A stretch of DNA of 64,000 nt from Schistocephalus solidus. Lineage: Eukaryota > Platyhelminthes > Cestoda > Diphyllobothriidea > Diphyllobothriidae. Below, piece by piece: positions 36,577 through 47,727 of the stretch. The DNA lies in assembly GCA_017591395.1 (NCBI GenBank), contig WEDG01002096.1:1-64000 (forward strand). Direction: 5' to 3'. The notes beneath the pieces are model-generated. The model was not told where the DNA came from. It did no database searches and saw only the letters and a program-made list of their open reading frames with translations. Each line of letters begins with the position of its first letter. The first letter of the stretch is position 1. The position numbers and the translations under genes are program-made.

Positions 36577-36660
36577 ACGGGCGGAAAGACCAGGAAGAAT
36601 GAATGGCCGTTTCTGGCTTATTAGCCATCATCAGCCAGTCATACCCAAACCCAGGCGTTA
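36577..36660 (-). repeat. Family T SINE 3' fragment
   Basis: ATGGCCGTTTCTGGCTTATT, then CATCAGCCAGTCATACCC; the 3' body only, in the same orientation as its neighbour. Confidence 0.75.
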
Positions 36661-37464
36661 AAACACCAGCATAAAAGTGGTGTTTGTATTTCAAAACCTA
36701 TCGGGACATTGTACTCCGATCCTTGAAGGAGGAGGAGGTTTCCAATTCCTGCATCTTGCCGTACTTTTTAGTCTCTTGGTCGACTATTTGGCCTATTCAG
36801 TTGTTTGCTGAATTTTTTGAACATCCCTCTTTTTTTCTGTTTAAGACGCACCATAACGTGAAATTCCACCGTTAGTTATTTTGTTCCCTGTTTATGGATG
36901 ACCGCCATCTGCACAAGTGTCGTTTCAACGCACATCTGGTTGTAAATCTCCTGCCTCTTCTTCCCATACGGCCTTACTGCATTTAACCCCTTTCTTTAAA
37001 TATTTGGCACGGACTGAAGATATCCGAGGGAAGCAGGGATGCAAGATATATCGCCACTGTTTAAAGTATTCCGCTCACCCCCCACCCCCCTGTGCCGCAG
37101 GTCCCGCAGGTCTCTAGCCCGTGGCTAAGCTCCGTTATACGCACACAAACATGTGTGCGTACGCGCGCCCTCCCCCTCTTGACAAGCGCGTGTCCAGTAA
37201 CCAGTGCGTGAAGTTTGGTCAAACGAAGCACATCCTTAATTCGATCGAAAAAAACGGAGCAGATTTTACCACTATGTTTACGCTTTCAACCAGGCGTCAG
37301 TGCCTCGAGTCGTTTTGGCTTGGTTTATTGAAATGGGAAATGGACAACAACAGTCGAGTGGAGGAGAAAAACTACAATGAAATTATTGATGGGACGTCCG
37401 AGTCGGTGGCAGGTTCTCGCATGGAATGTGGTCGAGGTTTGGACACGGGAATTAGTATTCCCCC
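36661..37464. other. No gene recognised
   Basis: Chance frames only. Confidence 0.4.
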
Positions 37465-37692
37465 GGCCTAGGGGCCCTGGCCGCGCCAGCCACCTGTGCC
37501 CTCTTCCATCTCCCGGCTTCTTGACTCTGTCTTGACACCAGGCATAGGTGGGGGAGGAGAGAGTGCGGAAGATGCAGCGCAAGGTTACTATCACTTAAAA
37601 CTAACGCACTTGCAATTCACCATCCCTGCACCACCATAGTGTGGATCATACGGTGGACATCGTTGGACTACGGCGGTCGACATGTCGTGTGT
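37465..37692 (+). repeat. Family A SINE, 5'-truncated
   Basis: GGCCGCGCCAGCCACCTGTG, CTGTCTTGACACCAGGCATA, GGAAGATGCAGCGCAAGG, TACGGTGGACATCGTTGG and CTACGGCGGTCGAC in order. It resembles the copy at 10722-11040 (the CACCATAGTGTGGA variant) more than the one at 34458. Confidence 0.85.
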
Positions 37693-37999
37693 GTCTCCGA
37701 ACCTGGTGTTCTTCTATTCTTCCAAATCGAACCCCATCTGAAAGCAAAATACTCCGTTAGCTCTCCAGACCAATTCGGACCGACGTACTGCTGTGACAAA
37801 ACTGTGACCTATACAGGGGCTCTCCGGTTGCCTGAAACGATTTTGAATGTGCATTTTTTACCGCTGGAAGAATGAGTGGGCTAGAAAATGTGCCCTAAAC
37901 TGCTGCACAATTGGCTGTATTTTGCGGACGTTGAAAAGGCAATAAATGCCGCACAAAACCCAACAATTCCACCCGTTCCCACAGACTACCGGGGTGCCA

Positions 38000-38475
38000 C
38001 TGTCCAGTTTGGTCGACCGAAATTGTACTTGCAGTCAACTGAATGAAGGGAAGGCAGCTATTTTGGCCCGCGATTTGTTTCAATTAAAAATGGACATCGT
38101 GGCTTCCAATGATATGTGGTTCTCCGAACAGGAACAACGGGAGGAAATGGATACCGGATACACCTTGTGGAGCGTAGTGGGGTGCGTTATGCAGTCGGCT
38201 GCACACACATACGGTGAAAAAGACACTTTCGGAATCCCCCTCCGGATTCCTGAAAAACTGTGGAAGCATCTATGTGGATCAGTCCCTACACCACACTAGT
38301 GGATCTGACGAAAATCTCTTGCACGACGAATATCGATGGGTTTTAGAAAGTGATGCCAAAATTCCAATGGACGGAGTGAGTGGCACAGATGGTAAAATAA
38401 CAGCACTAAGGGATTATACTGCATTTAACAGAGAATGCGTTAAGCTCGGAGACATAATTAGTGAAAAAAAGTGAT
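38000..38475 (+). pseudogene. LINE endonuclease fragment (RTE/craniofacial-like type), broken
   Basis: The plus frame reads LARDLFQLKMDIVASNDMWF, then SEQEQREEMDTGYTLWS. This matches the EEP-endonuclease block of a widespread LINE type whose usual form is a VDI-ALSETRFSE core followed by a GYTFFWSG end. The catalytic Glu position reads Asp here. A KDTFGIPLRIPEKL stretch may be the decayed downstream region. The tail frame to 38474 has no recognised motif. No RT was found nearby. Confidence 0.55.
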
Positions 38476-39605
38476 TAAAAAGCGTTGTCTTCTCGCTTTA
38501 TCATGCTGATGAATGCTTATTATGAGGAATAACTTCGAATAAATTTCGACTAGTCAGCATATAAAGAATGCAGGCAAAAAACAGCAAAACCCAGGATCAT
38601 TAATTCGAGGGCTACGGCGCGCTGGGCAGCGCGGTGAACGTCAGAATTGGCAATGAATGCCTCTGCGATCCCCTAACCCTGCAACGAATGCTAACCCTAA
38701 CGAATACAATGGATAGGTTTATGTTGGCGTGCAGGTAGGCGTGTAATACAGTATGCTTCAGTGCTAAAAAAATCACCTTACCTGAACGATGACGGTAGCT
38801 ATATAAATTTATCTTCCTTGCAAACGCGATATCACCCATTTTCATCCTTGAAACTGCTCCGCCCCCATTTCCATCGTTTCCTTATTACACCCTACCCAGC
38901 CACTTTGTTCGTCAGCGGTCGTTCAAGCATCGTTTCCGGTTAGGCGGGTCGCACAAGCATTCATTGTTTCAAAATGCATTGGATTTGGATCTTGAGCTTT
39001 TGATCCTTCAAACTTCGGACTGACGATAACGTTATTATCCATAGCCACAATGCAACGAACACAGGGTAAGTGTCGATGGAACTTGCTACAAACCTGTGGA
39101 CTACTTCGGATAAGTCGGACGTACCGTCTCAGGAGAGATCCCAATAAATGAACACCTTGGAATTCAGGTCTCCAAAGCCAGTCAAACTTCTGGAATTGCC
39201 GCATCAATCCGACAGATTTCTAGACCTATCATCCTAACAACGTTCCCGTACTGGGTGCAGACGTGGTCAGCAGATGAAAGTAGTGCATTGGAATGCAATC
39301 ACTTTTTCCTCAGCTACCTCGGAGGAACTCGGAAGGTTAAATGAGAGGAAAGAGTTCCCGACAATGATATCCTAGGAACAACCACAGCGCTGAGGCAGAT
39401 GCGACTACGATAAAGCCGGAGAATGACTGACAAGTTCTTACGGAATCGACTGTTCAATGGTGACATCATTACGGGTGCTGGTGCTGGTGCTGCGGGCCTC
39501 CTTCAAAAACCCGCAAACAAATCTCGAGAATTGAGCAGACCACGCATTGTTTAGGCAGGTGTAGGGAACTGCCGTCGGAACAATCCTAATATCGGAGACG
39601 CAAAT
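38476..39605. other. No gene recognised
   Basis: Includes a short telomere-like CTAACCCTAACG near 38691-38703. Otherwise anonymous. Confidence 0.4.
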
Positions 39606-39787
<182 letters not shown>

Positions 39788-39899
39788 GCAGGGCTATCAG
39801 TGTCGTAAATACCCAACCCATACCAACATATCATCGGACGTTCAAAGCACGAATTCACCCTGTTGAGCACTTTCGAATCCACCACAGTATCATTATACC

Positions 39900-40065
39900 T
39901 GCCGACAGTTCGGTGATGTACACCGTGTGCTCCACAGCTGGGTGGTGCAGGAATTGTGACTTGCGCAGGATTATAGTGAGAGCAGACTTTCGATGCGTAT
40001 ACCTCACTCTCTGTTCCACTCCCCCACCTGGGCCCACAGCGTCAAGAAGACCGGAGATGGGAGAG
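39900..40065 (-). repeat. Family A SINE, 5'-truncated
   Basis: Reverse complement: CACCGTGTGCTCCACAGC, GTGCAGGAATTGTGACTTGC, GCGTATACCTCACTCTC and GCGTCAAGAAGACCGGAGAT. Confidence 0.75.
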
Positions 40066-40109
40066 GGCGCAGGCCTACACACTGTGATCAACCACAAACA
40101 AGGAGATAC

Positions 40110-40400
40110 AAAAGGAGGTGGCTAGGATCCCAGCTGAGTGGGAACGCCATAAAGGCCACATTGAGAAGGAGCCACTGCAGGCTGACTCCGGGGGACCGAG
40201 TTATCCCGTAAGCTCCGGCTGTTAGCGCACCATAATAGCTTCAAGCGCGTCAGGTAGGTTGTAGTGAGGAAAATGCGCTGAACCGTCAATCTCACTCTCT
40301 CTACCACCCCCAGACACATATTTGCGTCCGAGTCGGTCAGTTCCCTGATGCGGGAGTGGGCGCAGTGGCTGACAGGGCTGGCGAACCCGTCATGCGTGCG
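40110..40400 (-). repeat. Family B composite repeat
   Basis: Reverse complement carries AGCGCATT-type and ACGCGCTTGAAGCTATTATG words, then GCAGTGGCTCCTTCTCAATG, GCCTTTATGGCGTTCCCACT and CAGCTGGGATCC. The same order occurs at 54590-54914. GGTAGAGAGAGTGAGATTGA resembles the family A core, so A and B may share a module. Confidence 0.7.
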
Positions 40401-42779
40401 CCACAGCACGCCCTGGCCTCGTTGACACACACCAGGATTACCGATCGGGAATGTACGAAGGTTCAAGTGCTTGATGGAAATATGATTCTAATAAAAAATC
40501 ACCGAAATTCCGAGTTTGGGGCTGTCTGACGTGGCTGTCTGTGCCCGCAGCCGTTCTCAACTATCGTTGCTACGCCGTCGTCTGCACGAGTTCCCGACCT
40601 GGAGCACAAAATGCACACAAACACGCACAGCTCCTTCTAGCCGTCAGGATAGCTGATTGAAACCCATTCCCATGGGACCCTGCTGACCACCAAAATGACA
40701 TGCTCCAAGAAACCGCTTACTCGTTGATATGTACATGAACCTATCGTCCAGCCGATAGGATTAACACTGTCAGCCACCAATCTCAGGAAATTTTAACCGA
40801 AATGCTGAAAGAAGCGAACAGGCAAGTTTCAGGAAGCAGTTCAGAAGAAGAAGACAGTCCTGTGTGCTCAGAAGAATTCCATACAGGCGCCATAGCTACC
40901 ATGGCCATCGAAAGCCGATGTATGCTCGCCAAATTGTCGTTTGCATTTCTTCCATTTGTTCTCAACATCTTCCTTCTTCAGGACCTGCCTATTTTCAGAT
41001 CAAGGTTTATGCGACAGCTAATACTCAGTCGTGTTTCAGCATGTGCAAGATAACAGTATTTTAACAGGATATCAGGACGTCACAGATTTCACGAAGTCTA
41101 GTCCAACTTTGCACATTCATTGCAAATTAGCGGCGCAGCAAGAAAGCAGCGTGGGACAATCAAACGGGCTAGGCACACAAGCGGCTGGCAAATGCTGCTC
41201 ACCTGTAGGGTTGGTGCGAATGAAAACGCATCAAGCTGTAACGTGAGTGAGACGGGAGCGGGCTGGGGGGGGAGGTGAGAGGTAATTAGTCCATTTCCTG
41301 CACTGGTGGCGGGATCACATGATCCAGTTGCTCACACGGCTCTGATTTACCCTTCCGTGTTGTCGCGGCCTCTGAATAGCCAAGACGACGTTTAGCCGTC
41401 ATTAAGCCATGTCAACCTTTCCCTTGCACCGGCATGCCTATCATTGATGTCCGTAACCGGTTTACTTACCGTAGGCTGTTTTCTTACTAAGCCGCCAAGT
41501 TAAGAAATAGGTAACGACCATTCGCAGTTGGACTGGGGGCCATGAAAGCCTAACGTCCAGCATCCGGCACTACCCAGCGCCATTGTCGCTAGTACACCCC
41601 GCCCATTTCTCCTCTGGACGAGGAAATAGTCCGGCAGTTGCAAATGGCTCATGAGAGAACATCTGTATGCTGTCTTTGCGTGGTTTGAAAGATGGAAGAA
41701 AGCGTTGTTGATTTATCCTTGGGTTGTCCAAACTCAAACGGAAGTTGATCAGGTCACTCTGGCAGGAGGTCCAAGTGATCACCGGTTAATCTTCTTTACA
41801 GAGATAACCGAAGATCCACATATTTGCTTTACTTTCGTGGAATTGTTTTTGTTCGTAATGTGTTGATCGAGACCATCTTTTGCAGTGTTTTGGTGGAGAA
41901 CATTTACCAACCTATTCTCCATGATATGTAAGCTGTGAGTCTCGAAATAAGGCTGCTGAGACAACCCGGACGGATGCCGAAATCCCCAGGGACTTTTAAG
42001 TGTTGTAGTGGGAAAAATATCCAGATCGCAAAGGGGTCCCTGTCGCAGTATTCGTATAACTTTTGACGGGATAGCTTGCGGATTACGACAGGCTTCAAAT
42101 ATACACCTGATAGCTGAATCTGCTTTTACTCGTCAGTTAAGGACGAGATATCAGATCCTGCGGTGGCAAGGTAGAAGTGGTCACCAGGCCCATTAATGAA
42201 TTTTGTAAGGCCTAAAAACCTAGATTGAGGAGGCTCAGCAAGGGTATCAGTGTGCCCAAAGTGACAATAAAACCATCATATAAAACCCCATTTAGAGCTT
42301 GGTCCAGCAGGTGTTTGCATACTAATCGGTAGCTATACATACTGACGGGGTGTTTGAATAGTAATAAAAGGGCCCGACTCAAGCTTCAAGTTATCTAAGA
42401 CTGTGTCCGAAATCGCTATCTGTCTCTTGTTTTTCGCCAGGATTGCCCTGACGTTCTTTGTGCACTCCGAATTATGGATAGTCCAATTTCTGTCACAGAC
42501 GTCTCTCCTGCCTCACCAAAGACTCTGAGTGGGAAGTTCAGTGGGCTGAACGAGCGCATCAGACGGACGAGGGGATGGTGTTGATGGACAGGCTCTCGTT
42601 ATTCACCACCGTAGCACTCGGTCTGGTTATCGACGTGGTTAACGAGTCCCAATATGAGCAGTATGGCACCGGAGACTATGCCTCAACAATCGGGTTTACG
42701 GATGAATTTGATGGAACCCACCGGGGGCGAGAAGGGAGGGGGGTTTCACCTCGATCTGGAAGCATTGCTGAAGCACTTC
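40401..42779. other. No gene recognised over 2.4 kb
   Basis: Several frames of 60-80 aa on both strands, none with recognisable domains, spliced exon structure or retroelement motifs. Confidence 0.4.
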
Positions 42780-43090
42780 TGCAGTGACTCGATTGGCTGG
42801 CCTTCAGCAAGCATCCGCCGAAATTCAGGACCAACTACCTGGATGAAACATTTAATGCAACCATGGGGAGCGAAGGTAACACTTTTAAGACACTGACATC
42901 GAGTTTACCACGGAGGTAGCAGTTGACCATCAGCTGCCCTTTCTTGACACACTCGCAAAACAACGACCGGTGCAAAAATAAGGACAATGGACTACCGTAA
43001 GGCAAATAACTCTGGGCGCATCCTCTACTTCAAAACTAATCACCCTGTAGCTCACGTGACCCTTAGCCCAGGGTGCGAAGGGCTTGAAAG
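42780..43090 (+). pseudogene. Penelope-like element RT fragment (PLE4), dead
   Basis: PPKFRTNYLDETFNAT corresponds to the RT active-site block FWxRYVDDTFxI, with YVDD changed to YLDE. After a frameshift follow DIEFTTEVAVDHQLPFLDTL and RKANNSGRILYFKTNHPVAH, the conserved post-catalytic FLDxLV and SNHPxxHK blocks of Penelope-like RTs. Stops and frameshifts separate the blocks. Confidence 0.75.
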
Positions 43091-44189
43091 GTTAAACTGG
43101 CTCAAACGTTTCGGGGCCACTCCAACCCACAGCTGACCGATGGTACGCATTCTGCCGTCGATGACTGGGCCTCTGATCATCACGCACTAACCTATCTGTA
43201 TTGAATAGAAACAGAAAATGCACGCGTTTATTTGCCCTAAAGTCGACCAAATTACTCACCTCACAGATTGCCGTATGAAAGAGCAGTGATGCAATGGCCA
43301 TTTTTACTTAATATTCACCATTTGCGGCCTTTAACGCATTGTGTGATTTAGGCATATCCACCCTCGTAAGCTGGTCAACAGTTTACCGGCTTGCAGCCAT
43401 AGTGAGCATGGAATGGGCTGCTGGATCAGTGGTTCAACTAATGTATCTAAGTTCATGCTAGATTGACTAATTTGGGTGAAAAAACGTAAGTCATTGTATC
43501 GCCGTCTCGAGATGGTAAACAGGCTAAAAGGGGTAATTTCCATCGGTCTTTCTTTATCGATACACGGTTACAGGTTCGGTTGGCCATTGGCAAGGGAGGT
43601 AAGGGAAACAAACGTAAGTGCCCACAGGGGTGTTGCGACAGGGTCCTGAACCAAAAACGCCCAGGTTGGCACCTCGACTAGGGGATCACTGTCTGGTGCT
43701 GGCTAGGTGATATCGGCCGTTCACACCGTGTGCAGGGGGGGGGGGGGGGGCACTGACCACGTTGCAGATGGCCTTAGAACAGCAAGACGTGCTGTGAGTT
43801 AGCAGACACTGCAATAGTTTGACGGAAACCAGGACCTCTCAAAACAGTTTGCCTTAGCTTGTCTTCCCCAATGTGGGTTGGCACCTCCAGCAGCACAAAT
43901 ATGCTTGTGACCGGGTCGATGAATCGAATTCAGGCGGGAACCTACGTTGAAATGTCAGGGCGAACCTGTCCAGGTCAGACAGAGTTAGGTCGAGCTGCAT
44001 GTGCGTACAATAACGCGAGCATGCCTCGGGGTATCGAAAAAGATGAGGCCGAGAGATGGATAAAAGAATTCGTCCGGCCGTCGAAATGCATTAACCGGGA
44101 AGGTCCAGACAGTGAATACAATGATGCCTCCTCGATCACGGGGTTCGCATGCCAAAGCCTCTACGAAAGTTGAAAGTCTGCGAAGTAAA
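43091..44189. other. No gene recognised
   Basis: Contains a poly(G) run at about 43735-43750. Frame 43859-44173 has no motif I recognise. Confidence 0.4.
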
Positions 44190-45715
44190 AATCGTATTGA
44201 GAAAAATTAGATGGGATCGCTGTGACATGAGCTTCATTCGCCTGACGTTTCGTATTCCAACTCTAAGCCATCATCAGAGACAGTATCAGATACGGGTAAT
44301 TCGTATACAGAGAGTTGCAGTATTTATAGGATGTCGTTGCTATGCTACTGCACGAATACGGGCAATAAATAGCTGCCCCTTCAGCGATGACGACTGCGCT
44401 CTGGTGCGTCAATAGTTTGATGGCCGGCATGCGGGTCGTTATCCCCTGAAATTTCGTCACCCATGTTGGAGGGTGATGTGATGATTGCTCGGCCATCTGG
44501 CTCATCGGCGCTGGCATTGGAAAATGTATTTACATGAGCACTCCCCGAGTGGCCGATTGCTCTGGCCAAACTGAGTCTGAACACCGAATATGGGTTGGGT
44601 AGGTCATTACAATTGTTAATAGATAAGGGGCCTGGGAAACTAGGATTCAAGCGACTCGCGGCTCACGCGATCCTCGTCTCTTGTGATAATTTTGGCTTCC
44701 TCAAACTTTAGTTTGTGGCCGGTTCTCATCGAGTGAGCCGCGACTTGTAAATCCAGATCATTTTGCTGCATTTCTGCCACGTGTTCGACAATTCACGTCT
44801 AAAGCAGTTGTCCAGTTTCTCTGACGTAGTTGCTTTGCCCGCAACTGCACCAGATCCGATAAACAACTCCATATATTTCTTGTTTCTTGTTCTATAGTCT
44901 CATTACCTGACGCTGAATGGTGGTCTCCGGTCTGTGTGTGACTCCAACTCCAAGTGGCGCGATAAGGTGGTCGACGGCCTCATATAAGTTTTTGACGCGT
45001 GGAATCGCACGCCAATATATAGGTTCGGTGCGATTTTGTCATTCGTCCCGTTTGCGCATGCACCGGTTGACGAAGTTGCGCGGGTAGCCATCTTCTCTGA
45101 ACACCCGTCGCAGATATTGTACTTCGGCAACCTTGGCTTTTAGTACACTGCAGTGTGTCTCAACACGCAGCTATAGCGTCCTTACACAACTGGCTTTGTG
45201 GCTGATTGGGTGGTTGCTGTTAAAGTTCAGAACTTTCCTCGTATTTGTCACTTTTCTGAAAACTTTGGTCTTTAGGCCACCACAATCTTTGCGACAAACG
45301 AGGACGTCGAGGAAGGCCAGCTGGTTGTTTTCTTCCTCCTCCATCGTAAATTGCATGTCTAGTAAGATGCTGTTGAGATTATCTTTCAACGTAAGCGCCT
45401 GATCCCGTTCGATGACGACGGTGTCATCCACATACCGAGCCCAGAATTTTGGTCTGTGGTGTTGGAAGACCAGTGACTCCAACTGTTTTAGGACCACCTC
45501 GGCAATCAGTCCGGAGATCGGCGAACCCATTGGTGTTCCCTTCACCTGCTCGTAGATTGTTCCGTCAAACGCGAAGTACATCCTGAGGCAGAACTTCAGG
45601 AGCTTAAGGACTTGGGCGTGTCCTAGGCGATGCTTGGGTTCATCGTATTTGCCAATAGCGTCCCGTGTACGTTGTCAACTGGGAAACCAACTGAGAAAGC
45701 GTATACCAGAAATAA
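44190..45715 (-). pseudogene. Penelope-like element PLE1 (RT, linker, GIY-YIG endonuclease, 3' region)
   Basis: Minus strand in order: HRLGHAQVLKLLKFCLRMYF, then YEQVKGTPMGSPISGLIAEV (RT motif), WARYVDDTVVIERDQ (intact YVDD, about 45434-45423), NNQLAFLDVLVCRKDC and SNHPISHKASCVRTL. Next come the linker YLRRVFREDGYPRNFVNRC and APLGVGVTHRPETT. The GIY-YIG nuclease follows: YGVVYRIWCSCGQSNYVRET, then HSMRTGHKLKFEEAKII and RVSRESLES. Several frameshifts lie in the linker and nuclease, and the RT N-terminus is missing, so the copy is dead despite its intact catalytic motif. The 3' region holds a hammerhead-like core. The right end abuts a family T SINE. Confidence 0.9.
44236..44285 (-). ncRNA. Hammerhead-ribozyme-like core at the PLE1 3' end
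   Basis: Minus strand: CTGATGA (44277-44271) and GAAA (44251-44248), then palindromic ACGT, C and AGGC. The ACGT would be a minimal, self-pairing stem III around A15.1-U16.1, C at 44244 the cleavage residue, and GTCT/AGGC the start of stem I. Stem II between the two core boxes is not convincing here, so this copy is probably inactive. Confidence 0.45.
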
Positions 45716-45734
45716 AAGGCCCATTAGTAAAGGC

Positions 45735-46020
45735 AGATGAACAATGCCGACAAAGACAAGGGAGACTGGAATGACCAATTCTGGCTCCTTAGCCGTCATC
45801 AACCAGTCACATGCAATCCCAGGTGGTGCCCCACTCGAGACTCAAACCTGCGACCTGTTGATCAGGAGTCCAACGCTCTAGCCATTATGTCACGGGCTCA
45901 TTGTCTTGCCGGTTTAGATCGCGAATATGGTCATTTGTTGATGAACGCTCACCGATCGTTAAAGGAATTCATTCGTCCCGTTCCGCCCTTAGGTCCCATC
46001 TCGAGCCCCAACGCTGCTCA
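45735..46020 (-). repeat. Family T SINE with leader
   Basis: The minus strand has the clearest tRNA-like part: GCCCGTGACATAATGGCTAG, GCGTTGGACTCCTGATCAAC and B-box GGTTTGAGTCT. The anticodon position reads CCT (Arg). The leader contains GATCGGTGAGCGTTCATCAA, and the 5' end GGGGCTCGAGATGGGACC runs into the AGC/AGT array. Confidence 0.88.
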
Positions 46021-46511
46021 CATAGCGACAAGCAGTAGCATCAGTGGCAGTCGTAGCAGCAGCATCAGCAGCATCAGCAGCTAGCATCAGTAGCATCTAG
46101 CCGCAGTAGCATAGCAGCAGCAGAAGCATAGCAGCAGCAGTAGCAGCAGACAGTAGCAGTAGTAGCAGTAGCAGTAGCAGTACAGCAGTAGCAGCATTAG
46201 CAGTAGTCAGACATAGCAGTAGTCAGCAGCATTATTATCAGCAGCAGCAGTGGATGTAGCAGCAGCAGTAGCAGCAGTAGCAGCAATAGTAGTCAGCAGT
46301 AATAGTAGCAGCTAGCAGCAGCATTAGCAGCAGTAGTGAGATCAGCATTAGCAGTAGCAGTAGCAGTAGCAGCAGTAGCAGCATGCAGCAGCATGCAGCA
46401 GTAGCAGCGAGTAGCAGCAGTAGTAGTAGTAGTGTAGAAGTAGTAGTAGTAGTATTAGCAGTAGCAGATGCCAGTAGTCGTAGTAGTAGTAGCAGTAGTA
46501 GTAGTAGTAGC

Positions 46512-46543
<32 letters not shown>

Positions 46544-46654
46544 CAGTAGCATAGTCAGTAGTAGAAGCTGTAGCATTATTATTACTATTATTATTAGTAT
46601 TACTAGTATAGTAGTAGTAGCAGTAGCAGTAGTAGTAGTAGTAGTAGTAGTAGC

Positions 46655-46752
<98 letters not shown>
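46021..46752 (+). repeat. Compound AGC/AGT microsatellite, 0.73 kb
   Basis: Mixed AGC, AGT, CAT and TAG units, turning into a purer (AGT)n toward 46752. Flanked on both sides by family T SINEs in the same orientation. Long Ser, Leu and Val frames (190 and 223 aa) here are artefacts. Confidence 0.97.
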
Positions 46753-46759
46753 TTCGAGA

Positions 46760-47062
46760 CAGAATAACAATGCTGACAAAGACAAGGGGGACTGGAGTGA
46801 CCATTTCTGGCTTATTAACCATCGTCAGCCAGTCATACCCAACACCAAGGTGTCCCACACGAGGCTCGAACCCGCGATCTGTTGACCAGAAGTCCAAAGC
46901 TTTAACCATTGAGCCACGGGTTCATTTTCCTGCCGATTCAGATCGGGAATATTGACTGCATTCGATGCTGAACGCTCACCGATTGCTAACGGGACTCACT
47001 CGTCCCATTCTGGCAGAAATGGCCATTCTAGTCTCGCTTGTCTTTGTTACCGGCTCGGACCA
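46760..47062 (-). repeat. Family T SINE with leader
   Basis: Minus strand: CCCGTGGCTCAATGGTTAAA, CTTTGGACTTCTGGTCAACA (anticodon position TCT, Arg), B-box GGTTCGAGCC, body GAAATGGTCACTCCAGTCC. The leader holds GCAATCGGTGAGCGTTCAGC. Confidence 0.88.
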
Positions 47063-47425
47063 CCTCCATGTGCATTTACTCATTCACTTGCTCCTGTGGA
47101 GCAGGTTATATTGGTCGCAGAAGTCGGCGCCTATCCAAAAGAATAAGGAACACCTCCCGGCATGGCTGAGAAAAAGCGAAGTTTAAAGCATAAACAGTGC
47201 TATTCTCGCACACCTGGTTGATTCCGGGCACCGTGTGGACCCTAACAAAGCCTTCTGTGTGATTTATAAGGTGCCACAAAACTACCCCATTGGGTCAGCG
47301 GCTACTAGCAACAGCAGAAGCTACTGTCATCCGGTTGAGAAAGCCGGTCTTGTGCACACAAAAGAACCTGCTACAAGCTTCGCGCTTAGCATGGCCAACG
47401 ACGGCTTAATTACATGCCCTCCACG
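47063..47425 (+). pseudogene. GIY-YIG nuclease domain of a Penelope-type retroelement, broken
   Basis: Plus strand, split over frames: CIYSFTCSCGAGYIGRRSRR (the GIY-YIG core, here IYS...GYIG, with the following Arg). After a frameshift come HLPAWLRKSEV, a stop, INSAILAHLVDSGHRVDPNK, AFCVIYKVP and, after another frameshift, LLATAEATVIRLRKPVLC. This is the order of the endonuclease attached to retroelement RTs in flatworms. It is unlike PLE1-3 in sequence, so it marks a second family. No RT lies beside it; the left flank is a SINE. Confidence 0.75.
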
Positions 47426-47584
47426 CCGTCTCCTCTTCCCCCCCCCCCTCCCCGCGTGAACGACTCCACCAAACCCTCACTGCCGCTTAACCAGTTGTCT
47501 CTAATTGCCACCCCCATCCCATATTAACACGACTCACTGGTATGACAAGATGAACATTATTGATCATGTGCCTTAGCTTTTACT
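47426..47584. other. Short C-rich stretch, nothing recognised
   Basis: Contains a poly(C) run at about 47438-47452. Confidence 0.4.
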
Positions 47585-47727
47585 CCGTATTTACTGCTAT
47601 TAGCCGCTATGCGGCTGCTGGCGGGGCTCGAGATTGAGCTTAAATTCAGAACGAGACGAGTGAGCTCCGTTAGCGATCGGTGCACGTTCATCATCGAAAA
47701 GAAAAGGCTCATTGTCCGCAGAAACCC
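47585..47727 (+). repeat. Family T SINE leader fragment
   Basis: GCGGCTGCTGGCGGGGCTCG, GTTAGCGATCGGTGCACG and GGCTCATTGTCCGCAG. It lacks the tRNA-like part. Confidence 0.65.

Noticed and set aside
38508..38550. CTGATGA at 38507 as ribozyme core
   Set aside because: No GAAA partner with a plausible stem II within range. The same applies to CTGATGA near 32577.
43859..44173. 104-aa frame between PLE fragments
   Set aside because: No recognisable motif, no splice signals and repeat-rich surroundings; treated as a chance frame.
46238..46955. Open frames of 190 and 223 aa rich in Ser, Leu and Val
   Set aside because: Translation of the AGC/AGT microsatellite and flanking SINE.
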